Source: an uncultured Trichococcus sp. (GTDB taxonomy: Bacteria; Bacillota; Bacilli; Lactobacillales; Aerococcaceae). From it: a stretch of DNA of 64,000 nucleotides. Location of the stretch: the NCBI RefSeq assembly GCF_963663645.1, contig NZ_OY760503.1, forward strand, positions 817,001 through 881,000, in the 5' to 3' direction. This document shows, one piece after another, positions 48,937 through 57,835 of this stretch. The notes under the pieces were generated by a model, which made no database searches, was not told the DNA's origin, and saw only the letters and a list, made by a program, of their open reading frames with translations. How positions within the stretch are numbered: the first letter of the stretch is position 1; every line of letters begins with the position of its first letter. The translations under genes and the position numbers were made by a program.

Positions 48937-49875
48937 TCAGACATAATAGCGGCCATGCGCATTTCCTTTAGGCTGATAGCTTTCTCTGAGAATCCGATAT
49001 ATGCGGTCCTTATCGCCTGAACCGCACCAATCCAGTATACGATTTGTAGTCAATTTTTCATCAGGGAACAAAAGACGAAAATCCTCAATGTTTTTTTTGA
49101 TTGCTTTTTTGACATTCATTCTTTCACCACATGTTTGACACTTTATGAAGTGCCCATGGAAAGCTTCCGCAACAGTCCCGCATGCCGGACAACCGATCCC
49201 TTTACGCAAGTCCTCATAACAATATATCGGTTTCTTGTGCGGTGGGTAATCTGGATTATGCAACTGAAGCAATCGATCAGCCACCCGCCGCTGTTCAAAA
49301 GACGGTGTCTCTTTTGTTTGCAAACTTCGAAAATGAAGTGGAACCTGACTAGGCAAAAGATAATTTCCATCAGCTTTCGCCTCCAACAAAGTGAATTCAG
49401 GATTGATATAGACAACGTAAGCCTCCACTTTCATTTGGCACGACAGGGACTGAAGCAACAGTTCCAATTTCACCTTAGTCCGCTGCAATTGTACCCATGG
49501 GTTTTCCAGATATACACCGGTTGATTTAAGTAATTTATCATCCGCCCATGTGTGAACTCCCTCGTAGTTCTTGACTTCGTACAGTCGTATTATGTCAGTA
49601 CAAATCAACAGTGTATCGACTTGAAAAGAGGAGTTTCTGAATTCCAACTGCAAATCATTCAGTACCAAGCAGTGCGAAGATAATGGTTCCGTAAGCCCAT
49701 CTAATCCGTATTCCCCATCGAAACCTTTATCTAGATGAAGGTGGTAATAATGGTCATCACTGCTTAGGATCATGCGATTGGACAGTACCTCATAGATGCG
49801 GAGAAGCTTTGGTTTCGTGCGTTCCTTGTATGCGATAGCGCTCACCTCATTATATTTATTTACCACCATAAACAT
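48937..49875 (-). CDS. NERD-domain nuclease-like protein with zinc ribbon
   Basis: The 312-residue protein has a NERD domain, related to Holliday-junction-resolvase folds: KERTKPKLLRIYEVLSNR at the N-terminus, then Asp87 in QVDTLLICTD and Glu100-x-Lys102 in RLYEVKNYEG as the nuclease catalytic set. Near residue 230 are CPACG and CQTCG, a zinc ribbon likely to bind DNA. Several upstream starts are possible (ATG at 49875, or GTG at 49845); neither has a strong ribosome-binding site. The gene lies between two arrays of the same 51-bp repeat in direct orientation, and looks like a cassette. Function is unknown. Confidence 0.82.
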   Translation of the reverse strand: MFMVVNKYNEVSAIAYKERTKPKLLRIYEVLSNRMILSSDDHYYHLHLDKGFDGEYGLDGLTEPLSSHCLVLNDLQLEFRNSSFQVDTLLICTDIIRLYEVKNYEGVHTWADDKLLKSTGVYLENPWVQLQRTKVKLELLLQSLSCQMKVEAYVVYINPEFTLLEAKADGNYLLPSQVPLHFRSLQTKETPSFEQRRVADRLLQLHNPDYPPHKKPIYCYEDLRKGIGCPACGTVAEAFHGHFIKCQTCGERMNVKKAIKKNIEDFRLLFPDEKLTTNRILDWCGSGDKDRIYRILRESYQPKGNAHGRYYV

Positions 49876-49985
49876 ACGTAATTTGTTGCCAATTGCGCTA
49901 CAGGAGAAGTTTTATTTCTATCTTTGTTCATTAATGGGACAAAATACCTGGACAAAAAAATTCTTTGGGAGAAAAAATTACAACC

Positions 49986-50163
49986 AGCCCCGCCTCACCG
50001 GGTATTCGATCGGATGCGGGGCGCGGTTTCCCGGCGAGGGTCGCCTCACCGGGTTTTCGGCCGGATGCGGGGCGCGGTTTCCCGGCGAGGGGCGCCTCAC
50101 CGGGTTTTCGGCCGGATGCGGAACGCTAATACCCGGCGAGCCCCGCCTCACCGGGTATTCGCC
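49986..50163. repeat. 51-bp periodic inverted-repeat array, locus 4 (four units)
   Basis: Full units start at 50030, 50081 and 50132, exactly 51 bases apart, and a partial unit precedes them (from about 49979). Stems are CCCGGCGA and TCACCGGG, as in locus 3, and the third linker (GGATGCGGAACGCTAATA) is almost that of locus 3. The orientation is the same as locus 3. Bases 50164-50300 hold no gene. Confidence 0.88.
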
Positions 50164-50300
50164 AATCCCCCCAGCCAACCGCTATTCTGCCGTAACAACA
50201 AAAAAAGCTAGAACTTGCCCAGCATCCAAAGTTCAGTAAGAAGTCTGTCTTTGAATACTGGCCATACGTCCTAGCCAATTCTTAATTATTTCACGCTGTT

Positions 50301-50861
50301 TTACTCGTACGCATTGGCCCAGAGAACCTTTTCTCCGGCCGCCAGCGATTTTTGCACATCGATGATAGTCTGGTTGGAGCTGCCGCGGAACTTCAATGTC
50401 AGATCCCTTTTCGACAGCTCGAAGCGGCCATCAACGAGCACATCCATCAAGCGCAGCAATTCCTGCTTATCCGCGGATTCTGCCGTCAGTTCGTCCCAGC
50501 AGTAGCCGGTCCATCCCCAGATGTCCTTGGTCCGGCCGAACTCCGCACGGATGCGTCGCGCCAACTGCAGCGCGACTTTCGTGTTGAGGAACGGTTCGCC
50601 GCCCAAAAGCGTCAGGCCCTGCACATAAGGCTGGCGCAGATCGGCCATGATCTGTTCCTCCAACTCGTCGGTGTAGGCAATCCCATAGTCGAAATTTTGG
50701 ACAATCTTGTTGTAGCAGCCTTCGCAGGCGAACAGGCAGCCGCTCAGATAGATGCTGCAGCGGACGCCTTCGCCATCGACAAAGTTGAACGGCTTGTAGT
50801 CCGCCACTTTGTCTTTACTGTATGTTTCTGACAACCATTCTTGCGGTTTCGGATTCTTCAC
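50301..50861 (-). CDS. nrdG: Anaerobic ribonucleotide reductase activating protein
   Basis: The 186-residue radical SAM protein has the cluster motif CLFACEGCYN (C-x3-C-x2-C), GGEPFLN and VLVDGRFE. It installs the glycyl radical on NrdD using S-adenosylmethionine. The start is a GTG behind AGGTGA. It follows nrdD by 35 bases. Confidence 0.95.
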   Translation of the reverse strand: MKNPKPQEWLSETYSKDKVADYKPFNFVDGEGVRCSIYLSGCLFACEGCYNKIVQNFDYGIAYTDELEEQIMADLRQPYVQGLTLLGGEPFLNTKVALQLARRIRAEFGRTKDIWGWTGYCWDELTAESADKQELLRLMDVLVDGRFELSKRDLTLKFRGSSNQTIIDVQKSLAAGEKVLWANAYE

Positions 50862-50896
50862 TTCACATCACCTTACTGTTCTGAGTACTGTTTTGG

Positions 50897-53119
50897 TTAC
50901 TGTTCTGACTTGCAATCCGCATGCAGATGTTTGACGCGGGCAGAAATCTCTTTATGGCGACCTTTCACCATCGGACGGATCTGCGGGTTGCCGAGATAAC
51001 CGCATGTGCGTTTCACGACATCGCATGTCTGCGGATCGGTATTGCCGCATTCCGGGCATTGGAAACCGCGCTCGGTCGGATTGAAGTCCCCTTCAAAACC
51101 GCACTCCAAGCAGTGATCGATCGGCGTATTCGTTCCCAAGTAGCCGACCTTGTCGTAGGCGAAATCCCAGACTGTTTCCAGCGCTTTCGGGTTTTGCTGC
51201 AAGTTCGGATATTCGCAATAATGGATAAAGCCGCCTGAGCAATATTGCGGATATTCCATTTCGAAGGCGATCTTTTCGAAAGGATTCGGGTTCTTGCGGA
51301 CATCATAGTGGAAACTGTTTGTGTAGTATTCTTTATCCGTGATATCAGCGATGATGCCGAACTTCTCTGTGTCCATGCTGCAGAAGCGATCGGTCAAACT
51401 TTCGCTCGGAGTCGAGTAGACGCTGAAATGATAACCGTATTGGTTGCCCCAAGCATCCGTTTTTTCCTTCATCTTCTTGACGATGTCCAAAGTGAAGGCT
51501 TTCGCTTCCGGATTCGTTTCCCAATCCGCTCCGTAGAAGACGGTAGCCGCTTCATACAGTCCGATGTAGCCTAGGGAGACAGTAGCGCGTTTGTTTTTGA
51601 ACAGTTCATCGACCTTGTCCGTTTCACCCAGACGTTTCCCGAAGGCTCCGTGCTGGTACAGGATCGGTGCGTTCGTAGGCGTCGCTTCTTTGGTGCGCTC
51701 CACACGGTAGACGAGGGCATCCTTACAGATGGCCAAGCGTTCCTCGAAGATGTTCCAGAATGCTTCCGGATTCCCTTCCGACTCCAAGGCGATTCTAGGG
51801 ATGTTCAACGTCACGACGCCAAGATTCATCCGACCGGAATTGACTTCATTTCCGTTTTCATCTTCCCAGCCCTGCAGGAAGGAACGGCAGCCCATCGGTG
51901 TCTTGAAGCTGCCTGTCAATTCAACGATTTTATCGTACATCAGCACATCCGGGTACATCCGTTTGGTGGCGCAAGCGATGGCCAATTGTTTGATGTCATA
52001 ATTGGGATCCTGCGTCTCCAGGTTCGTGCCTTTTTTCAAGGCGAAGATCAATTTAGGGAAGATCGCTGTGCGTCTTTCCTTGCCCAAGCCTTTGATGCGC
52101 ACTTGCAGGACGGCTTTTTGGATTTCGCGCGCAAACCAATCCGTCCCCAACCCGAATCCGAGTGTGGTGAATGGTGTCTGGCCGTTTGAAGTGTAGAGTG
52201 TGTTGATTTCGTACTCCAGACTCTGCATGGCATCATAGATATCTTTGCGGGTTTTTTCTTCTGCATAAGCGATTTGTTTCGCTTCGCCTTCCACCCATTC
52301 TTTAGCTGTTTCCAGATGTTTCTCATAGTTCAGGCGGGCATAGGGAGCCAGCACTTCGTCGACACGGTCTGCGCTGCAGCCGCCGTATTGGCTGGAAGCC
52401 ACATTCGCAAAAATCTGCGCCATTTGGGCAGTCGCCGTATTGACTGAACGCGGGCTGTCCACTTCAGCATTGCCGATTTTGAAACCTTCACGAAGCATAT
52501 TCTGGAAATCGATCAGGACACAGTTCGTCATCGGCGAATACGGCTGGTAATCCAGGTCATGGTAATGGATATCGCCTTTCATATGGGCATTGGAAACGTG
52601 TTTCGGTAACATTCTCAGTCCGATTGCTTTCGCAGCCACACCTGCCGTCAAGTCACGGATCGTATTGAAGACTCGGCTGTCCTTGTTGGCATTCTCGTTC
52701 ACGACGCTCTGATCGGCATTCATCAAGCTTTGGATGCGCAATTCGATGTCCTGTTGTTGGAGTTTTTTGACTTTCTTCGTCAGTTTATAGGTATTATAGG
52801 CTTCCGCTAACGGCAGATTCCCCATTTCAGCAAGTGTTGCTTCAACCTGATCATGGATATCATCCGTCGAAACGCTGTCCGTTTCTGATGCGATCAGCTT
52901 GTCTACGACCAATGCCACGACAGCATCCACATCGTAATCTGCAGCCCCTTCGTTCTGTTCAGACAAGAAACGCTCCGCTTTCTTGATCGCTTTATATATT
53001 TTCTTGGCATGAAAAGGAACAACCCGTCCATCCGCCTTCAACACTTGGATGTTCACTTCTGCGTCATCGACTTGAAGATGCGTGCTTTCATTTAAGAAAT
53101 CCGTTGGTAATGAAGCCAT
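50897..53119 (-). CDS. nrdD: Anaerobic ribonucleoside-triphosphate reductase
   Basis: The 740-residue protein has an N-terminal ATP cone (VLKADGRVVPFHAKKIYKAI) for allosteric control, the catalytic core, a C-terminal zinc site (CLECGFEG and CPECG) and the glycyl-radical loop RTCGYLGN. It reduces NTPs to dNTPs without oxygen. AAGGAG precedes the ATG. Two NrdR-like boxes lie about 170-200 bases upstream. Confidence 0.97.
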   Translation of the reverse strand: MASLPTDFLNESTHLQVDDAEVNIQVLKADGRVVPFHAKKIYKAIKKAERFLSEQNEGAADYDVDAVVALVVDKLIASETDSVSTDDIHDQVEATLAEMGNLPLAEAYNTYKLTKKVKKLQQQDIELRIQSLMNADQSVVNENANKDSRVFNTIRDLTAGVAAKAIGLRMLPKHVSNAHMKGDIHYHDLDYQPYSPMTNCVLIDFQNMLREGFKIGNAEVDSPRSVNTATAQMAQIFANVASSQYGGCSADRVDEVLAPYARLNYEKHLETAKEWVEGEAKQIAYAEEKTRKDIYDAMQSLEYEINTLYTSNGQTPFTTLGFGLGTDWFAREIQKAVLQVRIKGLGKERRTAIFPKLIFALKKGTNLETQDPNYDIKQLAIACATKRMYPDVLMYDKIVELTGSFKTPMGCRSFLQGWEDENGNEVNSGRMNLGVVTLNIPRIALESEGNPEAFWNIFEERLAICKDALVYRVERTKEATPTNAPILYQHGAFGKRLGETDKVDELFKNKRATVSLGYIGLYEAATVFYGADWETNPEAKAFTLDIVKKMKEKTDAWGNQYGYHFSVYSTPSESLTDRFCSMDTEKFGIIADITDKEYYTNSFHYDVRKNPNPFEKIAFEMEYPQYCSGGFIHYCEYPNLQQNPKALETVWDFAYDKVGYLGTNTPIDHCLECGFEGDFNPTERGFQCPECGNTDPQTCDVVKRTCGYLGNPQIRPMVKGRHKEISARVKHLHADCKSEQ

Positions 53120-53275
53120 ATTTTTCCCACTCCTTAGTTAAAAATTAACCGAACATGCAAAAAAAGCTAATAAAAAGTAAGAGGTCGTTACAAAATGAGC
53201 AAGCTTTCCCTATCGGACGCGCTTCTCAAGTTGGATGCCTCCACTTAAAGTAGACTCTGTTTCGATTCTCTTTGT

Positions 53276-53322
53276 ATACTATATATCATCCAAAGAGAAA
53301 TTTCCACCACAATATATAGTGT
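53276..53322. promoter_or_regulatory. Paired NrdR-like boxes before nrdD
   Basis: ACAATATATAGTGT (53309-53322) and a second, weaker copy ACTATATATCATCC (53278 onward) have centres about 31 bases apart, the usual three-turn spacing of NrdR boxes. No nrdR gene lies in the window. Confidence 0.65.
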
Positions 53323-53339
53323 TTAAAGTCAAATTCCGT

Positions 53340-53690
53340 CTAAATTCGGCAGACATATTTTGATGCTTTGGTCAATAGGAAAATACCCTGAAAATGGATT
53401 GTTTGGTATTTTTTTTAGCAGCCTCTCACATTGATAACCAGAACAGAAACAATATCCAAATCAACCCATCTGATCCGGGTTGATTCCCGAACAATACACC
53501 TAATATTAAAAAAAATATTAAAAAACATATAAAGTACATAAAATCAATAGAATCTGCTGTACTTTGGAAAAAAAAGCAGTTATACTATGACTTGTCATAA
53601 ATGTAAGCGATTCATTCTTTTTTTCGGATCCATTATACGGTTTTTATGCCGCGGGGATGTCAAAAGAATGAGGAGATAAAAAGGGGGGAA
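53340..53690. other. AT-rich intergenic stretch before a hypothetical gene
   Basis: No gene or strong repeat is visible. It contains runs of A and T around 53510-53560 and presumably the promoter of the next gene, which I cannot place. Confidence 0.4.
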
Positions 53691-53696
53691 ATGCTA

Positions 53697-54056
53697 GTGT
53701 GGAAAAATAGAATGTTGCCTGAAATATCCAGAATTGCTAAATTTAGAATACCGGTCGGAGAAGACCTATTTTTGAGACAGTGCGCTTCTTGGCAAAACCT
53801 TTTCCATCTGCCTTCATCTTATCGCTACCCGACTGGAAGCATCCAGGGCTACATTACACGATTGAATTGGACCGATGAATTTATCATTCTTGAAAAAGAA
53901 CATAATGAAGCATTCGAATATTTTATTATCGATAGAAGAATTGAATCTGTAAAAGGCCCTTTTTCCAAGGAAGGGTTCGAGAAGGCACTAAAAGAGGAAG
54001 CGATTGAGCTGCCGTTGATTGAATTATCGGAGATGGACTGGATCATCAACTTTTAG
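53697..54056 (+). CDS. Hypothetical cytoplasmic protein
   Basis: The 119-residue protein is soluble, with WKNRMLPEISRIAKFRIPVG near the start and DWIINF at the end; no family is recognised. I prefer the GTG at 53697, which lies 8 bases after AGGGGGG; an ATG two codons earlier is only 2 bases from it. A terminator follows at once, so it is monocistronic. Confidence 0.65.
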   Translation: MWKNRMLPEISRIAKFRIPVGEDLFLRQCASWQNLFHLPSSYRYPTGSIQGYITRLNWTDEFIILEKEHNEAFEYFIIDRRIESVKGPFSKEGFEKALKEEAIELPLIELSEMDWIINF

Positions 54057-54078
54057 AAGATACCGAAAACAAACACAA

Positions 54079-54125
54079 GAAGCCGTAAGGGAAACATGTT
54101 CTGCATGCTTCCCTTACGGCTTTTT
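54079..54125 (+). terminator. Terminator after the hypothetical gene
   Basis: AGCCGTAAGGGAA pairs with TTCCCTTACGGCT and is followed by TTTTG. Confidence 0.85.
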
Positions 54126-54352
54126 GCTGTATATGATCACTTTCCGCAGGACATTCCGGCTGATGTGACCTCTCCCTTGTCACTTATTCTGACATCCGCC
54201 ACATTCCCTACTCCCTCATGTCAGATTTATTTTAATCATATTGACCAAAAAAACACAAACGTATCCAACATCACTGCAATTTGATGAGAATCTGCATTAA
54301 AAACCTCATCCGTTTCACATTTAAACGCTTGCAAGTGTTGGTTTGAAAGCTT

Positions 54353-54369
54353 TGTTACATTATATGACA
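54353..54369. promoter_or_regulatory. GlnR box upstream of amt
   Basis: TGTTACATTATATGACA fits TGTNA-N7-TNACA perfectly. It lies about 80 bases before the amt start, so nitrogen control by the GlnR encoded at 60875 is likely. The rest of 54126-54449 holds no gene. Confidence 0.82.
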
Positions 54370-54449
54370 TGTAGCGTAAGAAGGATATGGCATCCCTAAA
54401 ATTATTTCTATACACTAAGACTATGCTAAAACAAAAGGAGGAGTAATTT

Positions 54450-56129
54450 ATGTTTTCATCAGTAGATACATTATGGACCTTGCTGGGAACGGTATTGGTA
54501 TTCTTTATGCAAGCCGGTTTCGCAATGGTCGAGACGGGATTCACTCGCGCCAAGAACGCAGCGAACATCATCATGAAAAACCTTATGGACTTTGTGCTCG
54601 GATCACTTGGATTCTTTCTCATCGGATACAGCATCATGTTCGGTGATGATATCGCCGGGATGATCGGAACACCTACTTTATTTATGGGAGGCTTGGATTC
54701 TACGATCCCCGGTTCTGTGCACTTCATGTTCCAAAACGTCTTCGCGGCCACCGCAGCCACCATCGTATCCGGAGCTGTTGCAGAACGGACAAAATTCAGC
54801 TCTTATCTCGTGTACTCTTTCATTATTTCCATGTTGATCTACCCTATCTCAGGACACTGGATCTGGGGCGGCGGCTGGTTGGCTCAAATGGGCTTCATCG
54901 ATTTTGCCGGATCTACAGCCGTGCACATGGTCGGTGGCGTCGCAGCACTTGTCGGTGCCGCTATCGTCGGACCGCGTATCGGAAAATATAAGGACGGCAA
55001 GGCACAAGTCATTCCTGGACACAACTTGACGATCGGCGCTCTTGGCGTATTCATCCTTTGGTTCGCATGGTTCGGATTCAACGGGGCTTCAACCGTTGCG
55101 GCAACAGGGGACGAAACGCTCGCCCTGATCGGTACTATCTTCTTGAATACAAATCTATCTGCAGCTGCAGCTACTTTAGTCACTCTCATCTTCACTTGGA
55201 CAAAATATGGTAAGCCCGATGTGTCCATGACACTGAATGGCTCACTGGCAGGGCTTGTTGCCATCACGGCAGGCTGTGCTGTCGTATCTCCTTTCGGCGC
55301 TATCGCAATCGGAATCATCGCCGGATTTGCCATCGTACTCGCTGTCGAATTCGTCGATCAAAAATTAAAGATCGACGATCCAGTCGGCGCTTTCAGTGTA
55401 CACGGTGTGAATGGGGCTTTGGGGACAATCTTAGTCGGCATTTTCGCAACGGATGGCGGCGTATTGTACGGCGGTGGATTCAACCTGCTTGGCATTCAAA
55501 CGTTAGGCGTCGCTGCTGTAGCTGCCTACACAGCCGGTGCCATGTATGTAGTCTTCAAAGTCATCCAAAAGACGCTGGGTATCCGTGCCAGCGCTGAAGA
55601 AGAAATCATCGGCATGGACATCGCTGAGCATGGCTTGACTTCAAGCTACCATGACTTTGTCGCAACGACTGCCTTCGAAGATTATGTAACAGACAACAAC
55701 AAACCTTCCGATATTCCTGCTGTCCAAGAAGTGGATCTCAGCAAAGTCGGTGCCTTCAAACTGGCTGATTCCGGCTTCACGATGAATAAAGTGGAAATTA
55801 TTGCCAATCCTGATAAACTGGAGCGACTGAAAGCGGAATTGAACGCTATCGGCGTAACCGGCATGACGGTCACATCCGTGCATGGTTACGGGCTCCAAAA
55901 AGGCCAACAAACCTTCTATCGTGGTGCGAAGGCTGAGGGCAATCTTTTACCGAAAGTCCGCATCGAAACGATCATCAGCGAAGTGCCTGTCGAAGAAGTT
56001 ATCCGCGCTGCCCGCCGCGCTTTGTACACGGGACATGTCGGTGACGGTAAAGTCTTCGTTTCCCCTGTTGCCGATGCCTTCCGCATCAGCAACAGCGATT
56101 CCGGCCCTGCAGCTTTGAAATATTACTAG
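54450..56129 (+). CDS. amt: Ammonium transporter fused to a C-terminal P-II domain
   Basis: Residues 1 to about 400 are an Amt channel (DTLWTLLGTVLVFFMQAGFA, GHWIWGGGWL, AVHMVGGVAAL, HGVNGALGTILVG). From about residue 445 the chain is a complete P-II domain of 115 residues, in register with GlnB: VTGMTVTSVHGYG, QKGQQTFYRGAK (T-loop), LPKVRIE, and GDGKVFV with Lys90. Tyr51, the uridylylation site, is Ala here, and Arg103 is Ser while Arg101 is kept. P-II proteins normally block Amt as separate trimers; here sensor and channel are one chain. AGGAGGAG precedes the ATG, and a GlnR box lies upstream. Confidence 0.93.
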   Translation: MFSSVDTLWTLLGTVLVFFMQAGFAMVETGFTRAKNAANIIMKNLMDFVLGSLGFFLIGYSIMFGDDIAGMIGTPTLFMGGLDSTIPGSVHFMFQNVFAATAATIVSGAVAERTKFSSYLVYSFIISMLIYPISGHWIWGGGWLAQMGFIDFAGSTAVHMVGGVAALVGAAIVGPRIGKYKDGKAQVIPGHNLTIGALGVFILWFAWFGFNGASTVAATGDETLALIGTIFLNTNLSAAAATLVTLIFTWTKYGKPDVSMTLNGSLAGLVAITAGCAVVSPFGAIAIGIIAGFAIVLAVEFVDQKLKIDDPVGAFSVHGVNGALGTILVGIFATDGGVLYGGGFNLLGIQTLGVAAVAAYTAGAMYVVFKVIQKTLGIRASAEEEIIGMDIAEHGLTSSYHDFVATTAFEDYVTDNNKPSDIPAVQEVDLSKVGAFKLADSGFTMNKVEIIANPDKLERLKAELNAIGVTGMTVTSVHGYGLQKGQQTFYRGAKAEGNLLPKVRIETIISEVPVEEVIRAARRALYTGHVGDGKVFVSPVADAFRISNSDSGPAALKYY

Positions 56130-56146
56130 ACCGAATAACGAACACC

Positions 56147-56197
56147 AAATGAAGCCAAGGAGCCGTCTCTATGTGAGAAAGCTCCTTGGCTTCATTT
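56147..56197 (+). terminator. Terminator of amt
   Basis: AAATGAAGCCAAGGAGC pairs with GCTCCTTGGCTTCATTT. Confidence 0.85.
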
Positions 56198-56291
56198 CTT
56201 TGCAGCAAACCATTTCCCGGTTTTTTGTTCCCTTGCGCTTTGCTATAATGGACTGTGAAGGTGGCTCTCCACCAAATGAGGAGGAAAACAT

Positions 56292-56771
56292 ATGTGGGTC
56301 ATCAAACCGTTTGAAGAACTGACAACAAAGGAATTGCACCTTATCTACAAAGAACGGACTGCCGTTTTCGTTGTGGAGCAAAATTGCCCCTATCAAGAGG
56401 TGGACGATGCCGACCTCGTTAGCATCCACTTCTGGAAGCAGGCAGATGATCGGCTGCTGGCCTATGCCCGGCTGATTCCTGGACCGGATCATGTGCGCTT
56501 CGGACGCGTTCTTGTCCCGCAAGGCGAACGCACCCATGGCCACGGCCAGGAATTGATGCAGGTCATGCTGGAGTATGCCAAGACGCATTTCCCCGGGCTC
56601 ACGGTCCACGCGCAAGCACAAGCCTATCTGCAGGATTTTTATGCCGCTTTCGGATTCCGTCCCGTATCGGATATCTACCTGGAGGATGATATCCCGCACA
56701 TCGACATGATCATCGCGACGCAGAACAGCCAAACAGAAAGCAAAAACCGACAGGAGGAGCACCGTGAATAA
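56292..56771 (+). CDS. elaA: GNAT family N-acetyltransferase ElaA
   Basis: The 159-residue protein has the ElaA pattern: FEELTTKELHLIYKERTAVFVVEQNCPYQEVDDAD, then the acetyl-CoA-binding strand VRFGRVLVPQGERTHGHGQELM and FYAAFGFRPVSDIYLEDDIPHIDM, described in parts. Substrate unknown. GAGGAG precedes the ATG. The end overlaps a small membrane-protein gene by 8 bases. Confidence 0.9.
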   Translation: MWVIKPFEELTTKELHLIYKERTAVFVVEQNCPYQEVDDADLVSIHFWKQADDRLLAYARLIPGPDHVRFGRVLVPQGERTHGHGQELMQVMLEYAKTHFPGLTVHAQAQAYLQDFYAAFGFRPVSDIYLEDDIPHIDMIIATQNSQTESKNRQEEHRE

Positions 56772-56937
56772 ATATCTTACTGCCAGCATACTGGGACTCA
56801 TCAGCATCACAATCAATGTCTGGATCATGTATCAGACGCGCTACGACAAAGGCCTGAACCCGATCACAAAGAAAAATCTGGAGAAATTATCCTACGCGCT
56901 GATCGTCGCCGCCGTCCTTTTCATGACATTCGGTTAA
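56764..56937 (+). CDS. 57-residue two-helix membrane protein
   Basis: Starting at the GTG at 56764, behind AGGAGG, the frame reads NKYLTASILGLISITINVWI, a charged middle, then LSYALIVAAVLFMTFG and stop. It has two membrane segments and ends just before a terminator. It overlaps elaA by 8 bases, so it is co-translated. I recognise no family. Confidence 0.72.
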   Translation: MNKYLTASILGLISITINVWIMYQTRYDKGLNPITKKNLEKLSYALIVAAVLFMTFG

Positions 56938-56940
56938 CCC

Positions 56941-56977
56941 AAAACAAAAAAAGCCCATCGCGGGCTTTTTTTGTTTT
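56941..56977 (+). terminator. Terminator of elaA and the small membrane gene
   Basis: AAAAAAAGCCCATCGCGGGCTTTTTTT forms a GC stem with A and T tracts on both sides, so it may also serve the convergent ABC permease gene. Confidence 0.85.
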
Positions 56978-57013
56978 GTGAAAGTCATCATTCTTCCTTA
57001 GCGCTATCCTATG

Positions 57014-57835
57014 CTAAACCTGGATCCGCAGATCTTTCCTGCCGTAGATCAGATAGCTCAAACCCAATACCAACAGGCTTCCGACGATACAGATGACCAT
57101 GTATTCCCAAGAAACGCCTTCCTCCAGCAAGGCTGCCGGATGCGCATATTCAATCGGCGACAAAACCCGCAGGAATTCATAGTCCTCGACCATCTTCGAA
57201 ACAAGGCCGATCATGTACGTGCCGAACACCAGCAACAACGCGACTCCGCTGGTTGAACGGCTGCTCGCAATGACTGTCGAGAAAAGGAACCCGATCGAAT
57301 AAAAGAACAACAACACCAACGACTCCGCACCGAACATCAGCGTGATATCCTTTATGATCTCCACAAAGTCGGCTCCGTCCTCCTTGAACAAATAGATGAA
57401 CAGTAAAGCCGCTCCGTAAAGGACGATCCAAAAGATCATCAGCAGCACCAGATTGGCGATGTATTTGCTCGTTACGATGGCTTTTCTGCTGATCGGCTGT
57501 GCATACAGGTACTCGATTGTCCCGTTCGTTTCTTCCTTGATCAGTGCCTGCGCGCCCTTCATCGTTGCAAAAATGCAGGCTGCCAAAAAGAGGTACTGAA
57601 AAATATAGGCAAAAAATCCGGCAGCCTGAAGCAAGCTCGCGCCATTCGTGAGCGAGAAGGCCTCCAGCATCTCAGGAGGCATCGCATCGAGCTTGGTCGT
57701 CAGGATGTCCTCCATCCCTTGATTCGACATGACGGGGAACATCGCCATCATCAGGCCCATGATCAGGACCATAAAAAACAGCCATACAAATAACCCGCCG
57801 CGCTCCTGTTTCCACTCCAATCGGATGCTATTCAT
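57014..57835 (-). CDS. ABC-2 type permease
   Basis: The 273-residue protein has about six membrane segments (GGLFVWLFFMVLIMGLMMAMF, GFFAYIFQYLFLAACIFATM and others) and the ABC-2 pattern EETNGTIEYLYAQPISRKAI. I start it at the ATG at 57835, after GGAGGTG; the frame is open six codons earlier. It overlaps the ATPase gene by 8 bases and is its partner. Substrate unknown. Confidence 0.85.
   Translation of the reverse strand: MNSIRLEWKQERGGLFVWLFFMVLIMGLMMAMFPVMSNQGMEDILTTKLDAMPPEMLEAFSLTNGASLLQAAGFFAYIFQYLFLAACIFATMKGAQALIKEETNGTIEYLYAQPISRKAIVTSKYIANLVLLMIFWIVLYGAALLFIYLFKEDGADFVEIIKDITLMFGAESLVLLFFYSIGFLFSTVIASSRSTSGVALLLVFGTYMIGLVSKMVEDYEFLRVLSPIEYAHPAALLEEGVSWEYMVICIVGSLLVLGLSYLIYGRKDLRIQV

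Noticed and set aside
48793-50163. CRISPR array
   Set aside because: Both the palindromic part and the linkers repeat, so there are no unique spacers, the unit number is small, and no cas genes are present.
49924-50211. Plus-strand frame encoding 17-residue repeats (PHRVFGRMR) in array locus 4
   Set aside because: A 51-bp period keeps every frame open, so the repeats look like a peptide; other loci of the family have steps of 50 and 52 that break the frame, and no ribosome-binding site fits.
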